Notes: generated by a model from the letters alone, not told the origin. Positions 17,457-27,984 are shown, counted from the first letter of the stretch. The stretch is 64,000 nucleotides of DNA from Campylobacter concisus (GCF_002913045.1 NZ_PPAF01000008.1:62001-126000), one strand, 5' to 3'. Program-made: numbers and translations.

Positions 17457-18311
17457 TTATAGATAAACTGGGATATTTGTGTGTTCTAAGAAAAATCTCG
17501 AAGTGCCACCAAGCACCATTTCCATAAGACCATTTTCACCATATCTGCTAGCAACGATTAGATCAGCATTTCTATCAATAGCTGCTTTCAAAAGTGCTTC
17601 ACCAGGTATCATCGTAGTAGCGATTACTTCAAAAGTGGCTGATATGCCATGAATTTTGAAGTACTCTTCAAGCTTTTTAAGATTTAGTTCAGCATTATCG
17701 CCAAGGCTTGCTTTTGAGGTAATGCACTGAACCTTTTTTGCCTTTTTTAAAAGATCGATCGAGCCTGTTAATGCCCTTGAGCTTTGTGTCGTACCAGTCC
17801 AGCTAACAAGGATATTATCAGCTTTAAACTCACGCATTTTTCTAGGGATTACAATCGCATTTTTACCGCTTTTTAGAACAGCTGACTCAAATGTGCCAGT
17901 GATCTTTCCATCAAGTGGCACAGCAGCCACTACAAGATCGCAAAATTTACTCTCTTGCTCCACTATCGCGCTTCTTTTACCACTGTGAATCGTAAAATTT
18001 GCAGTGCAAACATCTTCAATGATTTCACTAGTTACTTTTATGCCAAGCTCAGCACAAATTTTATTAAAAATTTTCTCATTCTCTTCATGCTCGACAGCTA
18101 GTTCAGATTTAGCTGATTTTAGAAATTCTTCAAAAAGCACTCCTCCACGAAGCGTCATTTTCATATTATAAACTACGCTTGGGTCAAGCTGACAAGTCAT
18201 AATTTCCATATGTGTGTTAAACCACTGAGCAACCTTTAGGGCACCATAAATTCTTGGCTCGATATCGTCTCCTGCTCCTATTGGAAAAAGCAACTTTTTG
18301 TATTTCATCAT
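17457..18311 (-). CDS. Universal stress protein (UspA family), tandem-domain length
   Basis: 284 aa, about twice a single Usp domain. The first half starts KYKKLLFPIGAGDDIEPRI; the second half (from about residue 150) has ADNILVSWTGTTQSSRALTG. It ends with the ATP-binding type motif GENGLMEMVLGGTSRFFLEHTNIPVYL pattern (G, then G, then GGTS, then PV). The first domain lacks this glycine motif and may not bind nucleotide. Two ATGs are adjacent (18311 and 18308); AGGA lies three and six bases before them, so 18308 is the better start. Last gene of the operon below pnp, 14 bp after it. Confidence 0.82.
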   Translation of the reverse strand: MMKYKKLLFPIGAGDDIEPRIYGALKVAQWFNTHMEIMTCQLDPSVVYNMKMTLRGGVLFEEFLKSAKSELAVEHEENEKIFNKICAELGIKVTSEIIEDVCTANFTIHSGKRSAIVEQESKFCDLVVAAVPLDGKITGTFESAVLKSGKNAIVIPRKMREFKADNILVSWTGTTQSSRALTGSIDLLKKAKKVQCITSKASLGDNAELNLKKLEEYFKIHGISATFEVIATTMIPGEALLKAAIDRNADLIVASRYGENGLMEMVLGGTSRFFLEHTNIPVYL

Positions 18312-18325
18312 CTGTCCTTTAAAAT

Positions 18326-20524
18326 TTATTCAACCAAAGAGAGCGAAATTTTATTTCCTTTTTGCTCGCTCACACACACTTTGACCTGATCACCTACATT
18401 TAATGGAGTTTTTATCTTTGAGATATGAAGCAAACCATCAATGCCATCTTTTAGCTCGATAAATACACCAAAATCAACCACACTCTTTACGGTTCCTAAA
18501 AACTCATCACCGATATTAAAATTTGGTTTTGAACGCTCTTTGTCGTGTTTAAACGGCTTTTTGCCAAATGAACGTCCATTGTCTTTTGAAGTGATAGAGA
18601 TGATGTAATCTTTTGCGGCATCAACATTTTTCTTTGCACCACCTGCGATTTTAACTTCACCTTTTTCTCTATCAAGATCGATTGAAACTTCAAATTTCTC
18701 AATGATCTCTTTTATGGTTTTTCCAGCTTGTCCGATGATGTCTACGATCTTGCTTGGATCAACACTAAATAGTTCAAGCTTTGGAAGCACATCTTCATTT
18801 ATTTTTATATTTTTATCCGCTTCTGCCATCAAAGATAAGATATGCTCTCTACCACGTTTTGCTTGATAAAGTGCCTCTTTTAGCACTTCTAAACTAATGC
18901 CACCAAGCTTAATGTCCATCTGAAGTGCTGTGATACCATCACTTGTACCTGCTACTTTAAAGTCCATGTCGCCGTCATGATCTTCAAGTCCCATGATATC
19001 TGTTAGCACTGCATGCTTATCGCCTTCAAATATTAATCCCATAGCGACACCTGCAACAAGTTTTAAAGTATTTACGCCAGCTGCTCTAAGTGCGAGCGAG
19101 CCACCGCAAACGCTAGCCATCGAGCTTGAGCCGTTGCTCTCTAAAATTTCTGAAACGACTCTTATTGTATATGGAGAAGCTAGATCGATACTTGGTGCAA
19201 GGGCACGTTTGGCTAAATTTCCATGTCCAAGCTCACGTCTACCAGGAGCTTTTAGTGGGCTTGCCTCACCTACGCTAAAGCCTGGGAAGTTGTAGTTAAA
19301 CATAAATTTCTCTACAAAAGGTACTTTTTCAGTGAGGATGTCATACATTTGAGCATCACTATCAGTGCCAAGAGTAGTGACAACTAGAGCCTGTGTCTGT
19401 CCTCTTGTAAAGAGGCATGAGCCATGCGCATTTGGAAGCACATTTGTTTCGATACTAATAGGTCTAACCTCTTCAAGCCCGCGTCCGTCGGCTCTAACGC
19501 CCTCGTTTATGATCTGCTCTCTTACTATTTTCTTTTTATATTTACCAAGGACATTTGAGATGACGGCCTCGTCCCAGCCCTCTTTTTGAGCTACCTCATC
19601 GCTTGAAATTTGTTTAGCGATCTTGCTAAGTTCGCTCGCTCGCTCGCTTTTTGCCATTTGATTGATCGCGTTTTTGACTTCAGCTTTATAAAATTTATCG
19701 ATATAAATAGCTATATTTTCATTTTCTATCTCAGGTTTTAGCTCAAGCGTAGCGTCCTCTTTTTTATGCTCTTTGAAAGCTTCTTCGTAAGCACTACTAG
19801 CTCTTAATATCGCCTTACCAGCAAAATCAATCGCTTCAACCATCATATCTTCGCTAAATTCGTTCATTAGCTGTTTTTGAGCCATGCTATCACTTAAGCT
19901 CGGATCTATCATCGGCTCGATCGCAACCATCGGGATAAGCTGCGTAGTTTGCTGAGGCAAGCTTCTCATCTCGATCATCAAAAGCTCATCTTTTGTACCA
20001 GCTACATAAAGATCTATCGCACTTTGTTTTAGCTCAGAGTTGCTTGGATTGATCACAAATTTTTCATCTATATAGCCAACTCTCACGCCACAAACTGGGC
20101 GATTTACAGGGATGTCGCTAAGATATAGTGCAACTGAAGCCGCATTTAGGCTAACAACTTGCAAATCAACCTCAGGATCAGCTGAAAGCACCATTACAAC
20201 TATTTGAGTTGGATATGCGTAACCTTTTGGAAAGAGCGGTCTAAGAGATCTATCGATGATGCGAGCTGTTAGCGTTTCAAAGTCGCCTGGCTTTGTCTCG
20301 CGCTTAACATAACCGCCAGGAATTTTTCCAGCGGCGTAAGCTTTTTCGATGTACTGCACCGTTAGAGGTAAAAAATCCTCCTCAACTTGTGTGTCTTCTC
20401 TGGCAACAGTTGCTAAAACGACGGTATTTTTTACCCTTAAAAGCACTGCTCCGCTAGCTTGTTTTGCTACTTTATTAAGGTCAAAAATTTCAACCTGATT
20501 ATTGACTTCTATACTATATTGCAT
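18326..20524 (-). CDS. pnp: Polyribonucleotide nucleotidyltransferase (PNPase)
   Basis: 3'-5' phosphorolytic exoribonuclease. The 732 aa contain two RNase PH domains (first ends before about 210; second starts near [16 protein letters not shown] at 345), with the active core [19 protein letters not shown] near 500 and TRGQTQALV near 375. A KH domain follows ([16 protein letters not shown], about 590) and a C-terminal S1 domain ([20 protein letters not shown], about 665). All domains and length are normal. Start ATG overlaps the upstream phosphoribosyltransferase gene by 11 bp, with AAGGAG nine bases before. Confidence 0.95.
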   Translation of the reverse strand: MQYSIEVNNQVEIFDLNKVAKQASGAVLLRVKNTVVLATVAREDTQVEEDFLPLTVQYIEKAYAAGKIPGGYVKRETKPGDFETLTARIIDRSLRPLFPKGYAYPTQIVVMVLSADPEVDLQVVSLNAASVALYLSDIPVNRPVCGVRVGYIDEKFVINPSNSELKQSAIDLYVAGTKDELLMIEMRSLPQQTTQLIPMVAIEPMIDPSLSDSMAQKQLMNEFSEDMMVEAIDFAGKAILRASSAYEEAFKEHKKEDATLELKPEIENENIAIYIDKFYKAEVKNAINQMAKSERASELSKIAKQISSDEVAQKEGWDEAVISNVLGKYKKKIVREQIINEGVRADGRGLEEVRPISIETNVLPNAHGSCLFTRGQTQALVVTTLGTDSDAQMYDILTEKVPFVEKFMFNYNFPGFSVGEASPLKAPGRRELGHGNLAKRALAPSIDLASPYTIRVVSEILESNGSSSMASVCGGSLALRAAGVNTLKLVAGVAMGLIFEGDKHAVLTDIMGLEDHDGDMDFKVAGTSDGITALQMDIKLGGISLEVLKEALYQAKRGREHILSLMAEADKNIKINEDVLPKLELFSVDPSKIVDIIGQAGKTIKEIIEKFEVSIDLDREKGEVKIAGGAKKNVDAAKDYIISITSKDNGRSFGKKPFKHDKERSKPNFNIGDEFLGTVKSVVDFGVFIELKDGIDGLLHISKIKTPLNVGDQVKVCVSEQKGNKISLSLVE

Positions 20525-21212
20525 TATTTTTATCTCCTTGTTGTTTTTGTAACGGCAAATAATAAGGGCTCTCTTCTAATATTGACATGATACGCTCACT
20601 CGTAGCTTCGATCTTTTTCTCGTAATATGAATCCACATCGATAAAATCGACTATCTTATTTATCGTGTAAATTTCATCGACCATATCATTTAAATTTGTA
20701 AAGACATCAGTAGCAATCACTGGCGTTGCGTATGAGATGGATTTTACCTTCACATCAAGCAACGTCTTTATGCAAATGAGTGCCGTCATACCAGTCTCGC
20801 ACCCCTCATCGATTAGTAAAATATTTTTATCTTTTAGCTCTCCTATCAAATTTCCTTTTCGGTATTTATAAACATTTTTTAAAATTTTCTCTTCATATTT
20901 TCTATGTGCTTCGCCGTAAATATAGTCATAGCTTATACCAAAAGCTTTTATAAGTTTATCATTTAATACTATATCTTCTGTCTCGCTAACTATTGCAACG
21001 TCGCATTCGCTATTATTTGGCGCAGGTATTGGCTCGCTAAAAAGCATCTCGTAGCTTAAATTTAAACTTCTACAAACTGCATCTGTGAGTATAACTGACT
21101 CAAGCGACATACAAACGATTATCGTCTTTTTATCTACGAGCTCTTTTTTTGGCAAAATTTCAATTAGTTTGCTAGCTGCTTCTAATTGATCCTTAAATTT
21201 AGCCGTTATCAT
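20514..21212 (-). CDS. Phosphoribosyltransferase-family protein
   Basis: 232 aa. [16 protein letters not shown] at about 129-144 is the PRPP-binding loop of type I phosphoribosyltransferases, with the two acidic residues usually seen there (here Asp-Glu). The N-terminal part ([16 protein letters not shown]) keeps the alpha/beta pattern but the nucleobase-binding hood is not recognisable, so the substrate is unknown. It is squeezed between lptD (1 bp apart) and pnp (11-bp overlap), an arrangement kept in C. jejuni (recalled). It may act in nucleotide salvage or serve a regulatory role. Confidence 0.82.
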   Translation of the reverse strand: MITAKFKDQLEAASKLIEILPKKELVDKKTIIVCMSLESVILTDAVCRSLNLSYEMLFSEPIPAPNNSECDVAIVSETEDIVLNDKLIKAFGISYDYIYGEAHRKYEEKILKNVYKYRKGNLIGELKDKNILLIDEGCETGMTALICIKTLLDVKVKSISYATPVIATDVFTNLNDMVDEIYTINKIVDFIDVDSYYEKKIEATSERIMSILEESPYYLPLQKQQGDKNNAI

Positions 21213-23372
21213 TTAGTTGGCACTCGATTTTGTGCTGCTTTGCGAAAAGTCATAGTGCAAACCGCCCATTGGATAGAAATTTATCGTGAAATAGATACCA
21301 TTTTTTCTAGTTGACGCTGAGCCGTTTATTGTTGTTGTTGGCTCTACATCTTGTTGATAAATTATCCCGTAATTCCAGCATTTTCTTTGATGAAGCACAC
21401 CAACTCTCCAGCTTTTTGTGTAGCTTCGCTCAATATCATATTGCCAGCCGCCAATAAGGCTGTATTGATGAGGTAATTTTACTCCAAGACCGCTTGTAAA
21501 ATAGCTATCTTTTGTTGCGCTATTTTTTATTTTGCTATCATTTTTCTTCATAGTGTGAAGCATATTTAGCCAAAATAAATCATTTGTGTATGAAAATCCA
21601 CTTTGTATCTTTTTAAGCTCTTTGCTCTTGTGTGAATACTCAAGCTTATTATAAAGGCTTAAATTTTCAAATGGATATAGATAGATAGCATTTTTTAAAT
21701 TCGAATATTCATCTTCTTTTGTGTAATATCCTTGAGAAATACTATGTTTTATAATCTTTCTACCATTAGAGTTAAAGAAATACTGAGTCAAATAACCAGA
21801 AATTTCTTCCTTACTCTGCTCTTGAGTCAAGAAATTTTCATACTCATTTAGATTTTTATCATAGATAAACTCATCATCTAAATTTCCTTTTCTATAGCCT
21901 GGTAGTAGGTATTCAGCTCCAAAATTTAGAGTGTGATAAAAGCTTTCATACGCTTTTGCAAGGTCAGTGTGAAGGGCAAATTTATGGTAATTATTTACAA
22001 AATTTGTATGCTTATCTTCTCTTTTATCATCAAATGAATTTATCTTATTCTCGTAATTTATTCTTGAAGCGTATAGGTACTCGTAAAATGAAAACGTTAA
22101 ACTATCATCAAGCAGTGGCACATGCACTGAAGCTGGAAGTGTAAATTCATACTGAGTCGCTCTAACGCCTATTTTTCTATCATATCTATGTGACTGAAGA
22201 TCGAGTGAATATAAGATATTTGGCAAGACAATATCATCTGTAAATTTATGATACTGAAGCGATGGAAGCTCTTGAAGCGTGTCTTTGTTCTCATTTTTTG
22301 AGCCAATTTTTTCAGTATCTATGTAGTATTTTGCATAAGCACCAAAATAATGATCGTCACTTGCGATGAAATAGTTAAATTTAGAAGTTACAAGCGAATC
22401 ATAATCATCATCTCTGCCCTTTAAATTTAAATAATCTATATCATTTAGCTTCGTTGCATCTATCCAAATTCCCTCTTGTAAATCTGCTTCGCTAAGGTAT
22501 CTTATAAGCTTATCTCTTTCGTATTTTAGTCCAATGCCTTTATGTGTTTTATTTTTTAGTTCGGCCTTATTTGAAGTCTCTCCTTTTTGCTTGGCTTGGT
22601 AGCTGTTTTTATCAGTAAATGAGCCAAAGCTGATTTCGCCCCTTGAATCAGGCGACTCAGTAAATCTAAACGCACCATAAATTCCAGCACCTCTGTTTGT
22701 TCTTATCTGCGGATCAAGCTCGAAGTCCCACTCATTATAAGGTGCAAAATAAATCGGCTGCTTGTAATAAAAACCTTCAGATTTTCCGTATCCAAGCTCA
22801 GGCGGCAAAAGACCTGTTCTTCTTGTGGTATCTGTTGAAAAACCAAAATATGGCAAATAAAAAACTGGCACATTAGCTATACGAAAGACTGGATTAAAAA
22901 GATGTAAAAATTTGCTTTGTTTATTTAGCATAGCTGAGCTTGAGGTGATACTCCAGTCAGGATCTTGAACATTACAGCTTGAAACCATCGCTTTTTTTAC
23001 TCTATAGTACTCACTGTCAGAGCTGCTCTCATCGCTTCTCATCCATACTTCCATGTCTTTATTCATCATAAAAAGCGATTCAAAAGCAGTGTCATTATTT
23101 TTTAAATTTAGCTTTGCATAGTTTGAGCGAGAGACTTCACTTTTGCCCTTCATCATATTGACGTTACCAAATAGCTCGATAACCGAATTATTTTGATCAT
23201 ACACAGCACAATCAGCTGTCACAAGATAATCTTGTGAATACACAACAACATTTTTATTAGCCGTTACGATGCCTTTATCTTGCTTTACATCATCAGCCAA
23301 AAGCTGCACATCTTGCACAGCTGCACTTAGATTTAAAATACAAACCGGAACTAAAAATAAAATTTTACGCAT
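21213..23372 (-). CDS. lptD: LPS-assembly outer membrane protein LptD (OstA)
   Basis: Inserts lipooligosaccharide into the outer leaflet of the outer membrane. The 719-aa protein starts with a signal peptide ([19 protein letters not shown], cleavage near residue 18). An N-terminal OstA beta-jellyroll (about 25-140, VQLLADDVKQDKGIVTANKN) precedes the C-terminal barrel with repeated aromatic strands. Cysteines are few (mature part has C56, C133 and one near the C-terminus), so the disulfide pattern of E. coli LptD cannot be assumed. Overlaps the RDD gene by 8 bp upstream. Confidence 0.9.
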   Translation of the reverse strand: MRKILFLVPVCILNLSAAVQDVQLLADDVKQDKGIVTANKNVVVYSQDYLVTADCAVYDQNNSVIELFGNVNMMKGKSEVSRSNYAKLNLKNNDTAFESLFMMNKDMEVWMRSDESSSDSEYYRVKKAMVSSCNVQDPDWSITSSSAMLNKQSKFLHLFNPVFRIANVPVFYLPYFGFSTDTTRRTGLLPPELGYGKSEGFYYKQPIYFAPYNEWDFELDPQIRTNRGAGIYGAFRFTESPDSRGEISFGSFTDKNSYQAKQKGETSNKAELKNKTHKGIGLKYERDKLIRYLSEADLQEGIWIDATKLNDIDYLNLKGRDDDYDSLVTSKFNYFIASDDHYFGAYAKYYIDTEKIGSKNENKDTLQELPSLQYHKFTDDIVLPNILYSLDLQSHRYDRKIGVRATQYEFTLPASVHVPLLDDSLTFSFYEYLYASRINYENKINSFDDKREDKHTNFVNNYHKFALHTDLAKAYESFYHTLNFGAEYLLPGYRKGNLDDEFIYDKNLNEYENFLTQEQSKEEISGYLTQYFFNSNGRKIIKHSISQGYYTKEDEYSNLKNAIYLYPFENLSLYNKLEYSHKSKELKKIQSGFSYTNDLFWLNMLHTMKKNDSKIKNSATKDSYFTSGLGVKLPHQYSLIGGWQYDIERSYTKSWRVGVLHQRKCWNYGIIYQQDVEPTTTINGSASTRKNGIYFTINFYPMGGLHYDFSQSSTKSSAN

Positions 23373-23814
23373 TTATCACCACTGTTTTTGCTATTTTGTC
23401 TTGCCAAGTCTGCCTAGCTGAATTTGCAAATGCCCATGCAAAACCAAGATAAAAACAAGCTTCGCTAACCAACCTAAAAATCGCTCTTACCAAGCTTGAA
23501 ATAAAATTTGGTCTATCTAAAATTTCTACATTAATGCACATCGTCTTTGTTAGCATTTGCCCAAGACTCGCACCATAATACCAAACAAAAAATGCATGAT
23601 ATATAATCTTTAATGCGACTATTTGCCAAAAGAAATTTAAAGTCAAATTTCTGGCTTCATCATAGCTCATAACCGACAAAAAGGCATCCCAGTAAATGAT
23701 CAAAAACAAAAAAGAAACGATACATTCATCAATTGAATAGGCTAGCACTCTTTTTGAAAATGGTGCTAGCGAAATTTCTTCTTTTTCAAGTTTTTCAACT
23801 ATCTGCATACTCAT
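23365..23814 (-). CDS. RDD-family membrane protein
   Basis: 149 aa with three hydrophobic segments (about 35-52, 68-88 and 113-132). The first carries the RDD-type start [18 protein letters not shown], where the family Arg-Asp-Asp is reduced to Ser-Ile-Asp-Glu. [19 protein letters not shown] and the closing [10 protein letters not shown] are typical of the family. Function unknown; some members have been linked to ion transport. It overlaps purD by 4 bp and lptD by 8 bp, so it is in their operon. Confidence 0.85.
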   Translation of the reverse strand: MSMQIVEKLEKEEISLAPFSKRVLAYSIDECIVSFLFLIIYWDAFLSVMSYDEARNLTLNFFWQIVALKIIYHAFFVWYYGASLGQMLTKTMCINVEILDRPNFISSLVRAIFRLVSEACFYLGFAWAFANSARQTWQDKIAKTVVINA

Positions 23815-25055
23815 TTTAATGCCTGCCAGGCAATATCTTTTCTATAATGTGCTCCGTCAAATTTTACATTTTCGCAAAGCTCATAAGCTCTATCACGTGC
23901 CTCTTTTATACTCTTCGCAGTGGCCACGCAGACTAATACTCTGCCACCATCTGCATAAATTTCTCCGCCTTGCTCACTAACACCAGCATAAGCGATGTGA
24001 GCATCTTTTACATCATTTAAAACTGAAATTTTAGCTTTTGGACTACTTTTATACGGATAGTCCTTACTAGCCATTACGACACCAACTGCAAATTCATCTT
24101 TTAAACTAATAGGCTTTAGTTCGCCCTTTGCAGCATTTAGTAAAATTTCGCTTAAATTTCCGTCAATTAATGGCATCAAAACCTCGCACTCAGGATCGCC
24201 AAACCTCACGTTAAACTCAAGCACATAAGGCTCATTTTTCACGATCATCAGTCCCACAAAAAGTACTCCACAAAACGGACTGCCCTCGTTTTTCATCCCA
24301 TTTAAAGTTGGCTTTACAATCTCTTCTTCGACCCTTTTTATAAGTTCTTTTGAAGCAAGCGGACTTGGAGCATAAGCACCCATACCGCCAGTATTTGGAC
24401 CTTCGTCATTATCAAGCAAGCGTTTGTGGTCTTGTGCCACTGGCAAGCTTACAAAATTTTCGCCGTCACAAATAGCAAAAAAGCTCAGCTCAAAGCCATC
24501 TAAAAACTCTTCAACCACCACAAATTTACCAGCCTCGCCAAAGCTGGCTCCGCTTAGCATGTCACTAACTGCCTCTTTGGCCCCCTCTTTAGAGTTTGCG
24601 ATTATAACGCCTTTTCCAGCACAAAGGCCATCGGCCTTTACGACCATCGGCGCGCTTAGGGTATCAATAAATTTAAATGCTTTTTCTTTATCGTCTGTGT
24701 TTAAATATCTTGCAGTTTTTATATTATTTCTAGCTAAAAAGTCCTTCATATAGGCCTTGCTAGCCTCGAGTCTAGCAGCTGCTTTGCTTGGTCCAAAGAT
24801 GAGCAAACCCTCTTTTTTAAATATATCCACCACGCCTTCGCTAAGAGGTGCTTCAGGTCCCACGATAGTTAGCTCAATACTATTTTTTTTAGCAAATTCA
24901 GCTAGTTTATGAAAGTCTTTTATGTTTAAATTCTCGCCAAGGCGTGAGGTCGCACCATTTCCAGGCGCAAAGTATAAATTTATATTTTTTTCGCTTTTTA
25001 GTTTTAGAGCAATGGCGTATTCGCGGCCGCCACTTCCTATTATGAGAATATTCAT
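23811..25055 (-). CDS. purD: Phosphoribosylamine-glycine ligase PurD
   Basis: Second step of purine synthesis: joins glycine to phosphoribosylamine using ATP. The 414-aa protein begins [19 protein letters not shown], has [10 protein letters not shown], the ATP-grasp segment [17 protein letters not shown] and the metal-site segment [18 protein letters not shown] near 285. All family motifs are present. It opens the operon purD-RDD-lptD-PRT-pnp-usp. A 6S RNA gene ends about 24 bp before its ATG, so purD is probably transcribed by readthrough or from a promoter close to that RNA. Confidence 0.95.
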   Translation of the reverse strand: MNILIIGSGGREYAIALKLKSEKNINLYFAPGNGATSRLGENLNIKDFHKLAEFAKKNSIELTIVGPEAPLSEGVVDIFKKEGLLIFGPSKAAARLEASKAYMKDFLARNNIKTARYLNTDDKEKAFKFIDTLSAPMVVKADGLCAGKGVIIANSKEGAKEAVSDMLSGASFGEAGKFVVVEEFLDGFELSFFAICDGENFVSLPVAQDHKRLLDNDEGPNTGGMGAYAPSPLASKELIKRVEEEIVKPTLNGMKNEGSPFCGVLFVGLMIVKNEPYVLEFNVRFGDPECEVLMPLIDGNLSEILLNAAKGELKPISLKDEFAVGVVMASKDYPYKSSPKAKISVLNDVKDAHIAYAGVSEQGGEIYADGGRVLVCVATAKSIKEARDRAYELCENVKFDGAHYRKDIAWQALK

Positions 25056-25078
25056 TTCATCTCCGTAAATTTAAAAAA

Positions 25079-25264
25079 CCCGAGTGGGCGTCGCATAGAA
25101 GAGTGGCCCATAAACAAAGCCAATCTTGCAAATAGATGGATACCAAACGGTTGCAACTTCTCGCCTTTTCAGACTCAAACGAAGCCACATCACAAGGCAC
25201 CCATACCTTTTCGCTAACAAAAAAGTGTTGGACCCCGTAAAATGCTGACTCGCTTCACTCAGGC
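25079..25264 (-). ncRNA. ssrS: 6S RNA
   Basis: About 186 nt on the minus strand, binding RNA polymerase-sigma70 in known 6S RNAs. The 5' segment CCTGAGTG and the 3' segment CACTCGGG pair over eight positions (one G-U), the closing stem expected for 6S. TTTTTT follows the 3' end. A TATAAT box at 25271-25276 places the start near 25264. The interior is G/C-richer than its surroundings and has no open frame. Position directly upstream of purD is, as I recall, conserved for 6S RNA in Campylobacter and Helicobacter. The central bubble was not folded computationally. Confidence 0.75.
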
Positions 25265-25270
25265 TTAGAA

Positions 25271-25276
25271 ATTATA
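25271..25276 (-). promoter_or_regulatory. -10 element of the 6S RNA gene
   Basis: TATAAT in an AT-rich context on the minus strand, seven bases before the predicted 5' end of the 6S RNA. It lies just after the hemD stop codon, so the upstream promoter region overlaps the end of hemD. Confidence 0.6.
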
Positions 25277-25288
25277 TAAATTTTTTGC

Positions 25289-25930
25289 TTAAAATAACGT
25301 TTTGGCAAGTGCGATACAAGCGTTTATATCTTGATTTTGGCTTACTATTGGCTTAGTAAATTTTAACTCTTTTGCGGTAACCCTTCCGATGCTTATCGTC
25401 TGATAGCTCTCGTCCCAGCCAAAATTACTAAGGAAATTTCTTACATTTATCGGAGATGCAAATATCAAAATGCTACCCTTTGGCGGTTTTAGCTCTATTT
25501 TACAATGGTTTAAAACGTTTTTATAAGCAACAATTGCTTTTATATTTACGCCACCATCTTGCAAAATTTCCAAAAAATTTGAAGCGCTATCTTTACCTTT
25601 TAGATAAAGAACCTTTTTGCCCTTTAAAAGTGGTAAAATTTCTCTTGCAAAGTCATCCCCGTGAGCATTTTGCCCAGTGTAAATTTGAGTAAAACCGAGC
25701 CCCTTTGCAGCCGCCGCACAGCCACTTGCTATGGAAAAAACTGGCAAATTTTCTAGCGCGCTGATCTCATTAAATTTTAAAGCATTGAAGGCATTTTTTG
25801 AAGTTGCTACAAGCAGGTCAAATTCACTCAAATTCAGATCAAATTTTAAAAATTCAATCCTACTAACACTTAAATTTATGACGCTCTCATCAGCAGTTTT
25901 TGTGTTTGAGACAAGATAAATTTTACGCAA
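25289..25930 (-). CDS. hemD: Uroporphyrinogen-III synthase HemD
   Basis: Closes hydroxymethylbilane to uroporphyrinogen III in haem synthesis. The 213 aa follow the HemD pattern: an N-terminal half with LLVATSKNAFNAL and a second half with ILIFASPINVRNFL, SIGRVTAKELK near 185, and the conserved Tyr/Thr region VLYLKGKD between. HemD is poorly conserved, so confidence rests on these segments and length. Start overlaps the MFS exporter gene by 8 bp. The last codons overlap the promoter region of the 6S RNA gene. Confidence 0.82.
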   Translation of the reverse strand: MRKIYLVSNTKTADESVINLSVSRIEFLKFDLNLSEFDLLVATSKNAFNALKFNEISALENLPVFSIASGCAAAAKGLGFTQIYTGQNAHGDDFAREILPLLKGKKVLYLKGKDSASNFLEILQDGGVNIKAIVAYKNVLNHCKIELKPPKGSILIFASPINVRNFLSNFGWDESYQTISIGRVTAKELKFTKPIVSQNQDINACIALAKTLF

Positions 25931-27083
25931 CTCTTTTTAACCTCACAAATGATGTAAAAGCAAGCAACGTGCAGGCTAAAATGACAATAGATGTCGAGTA
26001 AAATATATCGCCAAGCCCAACTAGTGGCGAGACAATGCCTCCTAAGAAAAATGGGCAAAATCCAAGCACCGCCGAAGCCGAGCCCGCATACTCCCTACCC
26101 TCATTCATCGCTAGTGAGGAGGCTGTTGGCAGGATAAATCCCATAAAAAGCAGCAGCAAGAAAAATGCGATGATGACGCCGACCACTTCAAATTTAAAGC
26201 AAAGCATGAATGCTATTAAAATACTTGCAAACAAAATACCAAATACGCCTGTTTTTAGGGCTTTTCGCTCATTTAGCAAGCTCGCTAGCCTAGCTCCTAT
26301 GACTATGCCTAGACCATTTGCCGCAAAACAAAAGCTGTAGCTTACTGGGCTTAGCGAGTAAAAATCCTGAAATATAAATGACGATACCGCGATATAAGCA
26401 AACATCGCGCCCATCGCAAATGTCTGAATGCTTACGAAAAGCATAAATTTTTTCTTTCTTAAAATTTTGCCAAAAACACTATAAGTCACTAGTAAAGGCA
26501 TTTTTAAGCGATTTGACTGACTTAAGCTCTCTTTGAAATAAAAATTTGCGATAAAAAGCAAGATACCAATGATAGTAAGTGCCATAAAGATGCCACTCCA
26601 GTCGGTAAATTTAAGTAGAAAACTACCGCCAATTGGTGAAAGTATCGGAGCAAGGCCATTTACAACCATCATAAGACTAAAAAATTTAATCATTTCATGA
26701 CCCTTATAAAGGTCGCTCACAACAGCCCTTGAAATAACCAAACTGCCAGCACTTGCTAGCCCTTGAATGATGCGCATAAAGATAAAAAACTGGATATTTT
26801 GTGCAAAAAATATAAAAATCGTACTTATCGTATAGACGATGAGTGAGATGGTAAGGGGCAGTTTCCGGCCAAATTTATCGCTTATTGGACCAACTATGAG
26901 CTGACCTATGGCTAAGCCTGCCATCGATGTCGTGATCGTTAATTGTGTAGCTGTGACGCTTGTTTTAAACCACTCAGTAATAGCCGGAAGTGCTGGCAAA
27001 TAAAGATCTGTCACAAATGGTCCAAAGGCAGAGAGAGCACCTAAAAATAGCAACAAAAATAGTTTGGAATTTTCTTTTTTCAT
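25923..27083 (-). CDS. MFS drug-resistance exporter, Bcr/CflA family
   Basis: 386-aa inner-membrane transporter with about twelve hydrophobic segments. FGPFVTDLYLPALPAI near residue 20 is the hallmark first helix of Bcr/CflA proteins, followed by the MFS motif GPISDKFGRKLPL (about 65) and RIIQGLASAGSLVISRAV in helix 4. It likely exports drugs or metabolites by proton antiport; the substrate is unknown. The stop overlaps the start of hemD. ATG follows a weak AAAGAAAA site. A cupin gene with its own terminator lies upstream. Confidence 0.88.
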   Translation of the reverse strand: MKKENSKLFLLLFLGALSAFGPFVTDLYLPALPAITEWFKTSVTATQLTITTSMAGLAIGQLIVGPISDKFGRKLPLTISLIVYTISTIFIFFAQNIQFFIFMRIIQGLASAGSLVISRAVVSDLYKGHEMIKFFSLMMVVNGLAPILSPIGGSFLLKFTDWSGIFMALTIIGILLFIANFYFKESLSQSNRLKMPLLVTYSVFGKILRKKKFMLFVSIQTFAMGAMFAYIAVSSFIFQDFYSLSPVSYSFCFAANGLGIVIGARLASLLNERKALKTGVFGILFASILIAFMLCFKFEVVGVIIAFFLLLLFMGFILPTASSLAMNEGREYAGSASAVLGFCPFFLGGIVSPLVGLGDIFYSTSIVILACTLLAFTSFVRLKRVA

Positions 27084-27172
27084 AGTTTTTCTTTAAATTT
27101 TAAAAGAGATTATATTATGACTTTGCTTTTTAGGTTATTAAGGGTAAATTTAACGTGATTTATAAAATGTAA

Positions 27173-27192
27173 AAGCCCTAAAAATAGGGCTT
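27173..27192 (-). terminator. Terminator after the cupin gene
   Basis: AAGCCCTA and TAGGGCTT form a perfect eight-pair stem around an AAAA/TTTT loop, five bases past the cupin stop codon, followed on the minus strand by TTACATTTTAT. The U-run is weak but position and stem fit. Confidence 0.65.
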
Positions 27193-27196
27193 AGTA

Positions 27197-27841
27197 TTAC
27201 ATTTTGTCTTTGGTTACGATTAAGAGCATTTTAAATTTATCTTTTATCTTTAATCCGTGTGGTATTTTGCCTGGTAACACGATGGTATCGCCTTTTTTGA
27301 TATCAAAATGCTCATCACCAATAGTTAGCTTCATCTCGCCATCAAGTGCGATAAGTAGTGCATCGCCTGGAGCTGCGTGAGTTGAGAGCTCTTGGTCTGT
27401 GTCAAAACTAAGCAGCGACATCGAGCCGTTTTCGTTCTTTACGAGCGTTTTGCTCACGATTTTGCCTTTTTCGTATTCGACTGCATCAACTAAGCTAAAA
27501 ATAGCTGCCTTAGGTAAATGATCTATCATTAAATCCTCCTTAAAATCTATTAGTAAATATTTTGTTTTCTTTGTAAATTTGAGTTTTCGCCAGGTTTTTG
27601 CCTCGATAAGGCAGGCTTCATCGTACCCAAGCTTCATCTGCTTTTTGCCATACTCGAGCTGCGCTTCGCCGTCTATCACCCAGGCAAGGCTATCTATAAA
27701 AAGCATCTCGTGGTCTAGCTCCTCACCTTCGTCAAATGCGTATATATCGACGCTTGCATTTTTATTTTGAAAGAGCCTTTTACTAACGACGCTTTTTTCA
27801 ACTATATTTGTATCTTTGGTGAGACTATAAATTTGACTCAT
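27197..27841 (-). CDS. Two-domain cupin protein
   Basis: 214 aa. Residues about 20-100 hold one beta-sandwich (YAFDEGEELDHEMLFID, VIDGEAQLEYG) and 140-210 a second (STHAAPGDALLIALDGEMKLTIG, GDTIVLPGKIPHGLKI). The metal ligands of classical cupins are partly kept in the second domain (H in STHAA, H in PHGL). The first lacks most of them. Function unknown; such small bicupins are often sensors or isomerases. A TATAAT at 27862-27867 on the same strand is the likely promoter. Single-gene transcript between the decayed island and the MFS gene. Confidence 0.8.
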   Translation of the reverse strand: MSQIYSLTKDTNIVEKSVVSKRLFQNKNASVDIYAFDEGEELDHEMLFIDSLAWVIDGEAQLEYGKKQMKLGYDEACLIEAKTWRKLKFTKKTKYLLIDFKEDLMIDHLPKAAIFSLVDAVEYEKGKIVSKTLVKNENGSMSLLSFDTDQELSTHAAPGDALLIALDGEMKLTIGDEHFDIKKGDTIVLPGKIPHGLKIKDKFKMLLIVTKDKM

Positions 27842-27861
27842 TTTATATCCTTTTTTGCAAA

Positions 27862-27867
27862 ATTATA
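27862..27867 (-). promoter_or_regulatory. Probable -10 element of the cupin gene
   Basis: TATAAT on the minus strand, 21 bp before the ATG at 27841, with an AAGGAT ribosome site between. Supported by position only. Confidence 0.5.
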
Positions 27868-27984
27868 AAAGGTTAAGAACTAAATTTCATTGACCAATGT
27901 TAATAAAAAGATAAAATATATCCTAATTAAAACCAATGCGTATAAAGAAGTTCCATTTACAGAAAATTTCATAAAGGGATTTTT

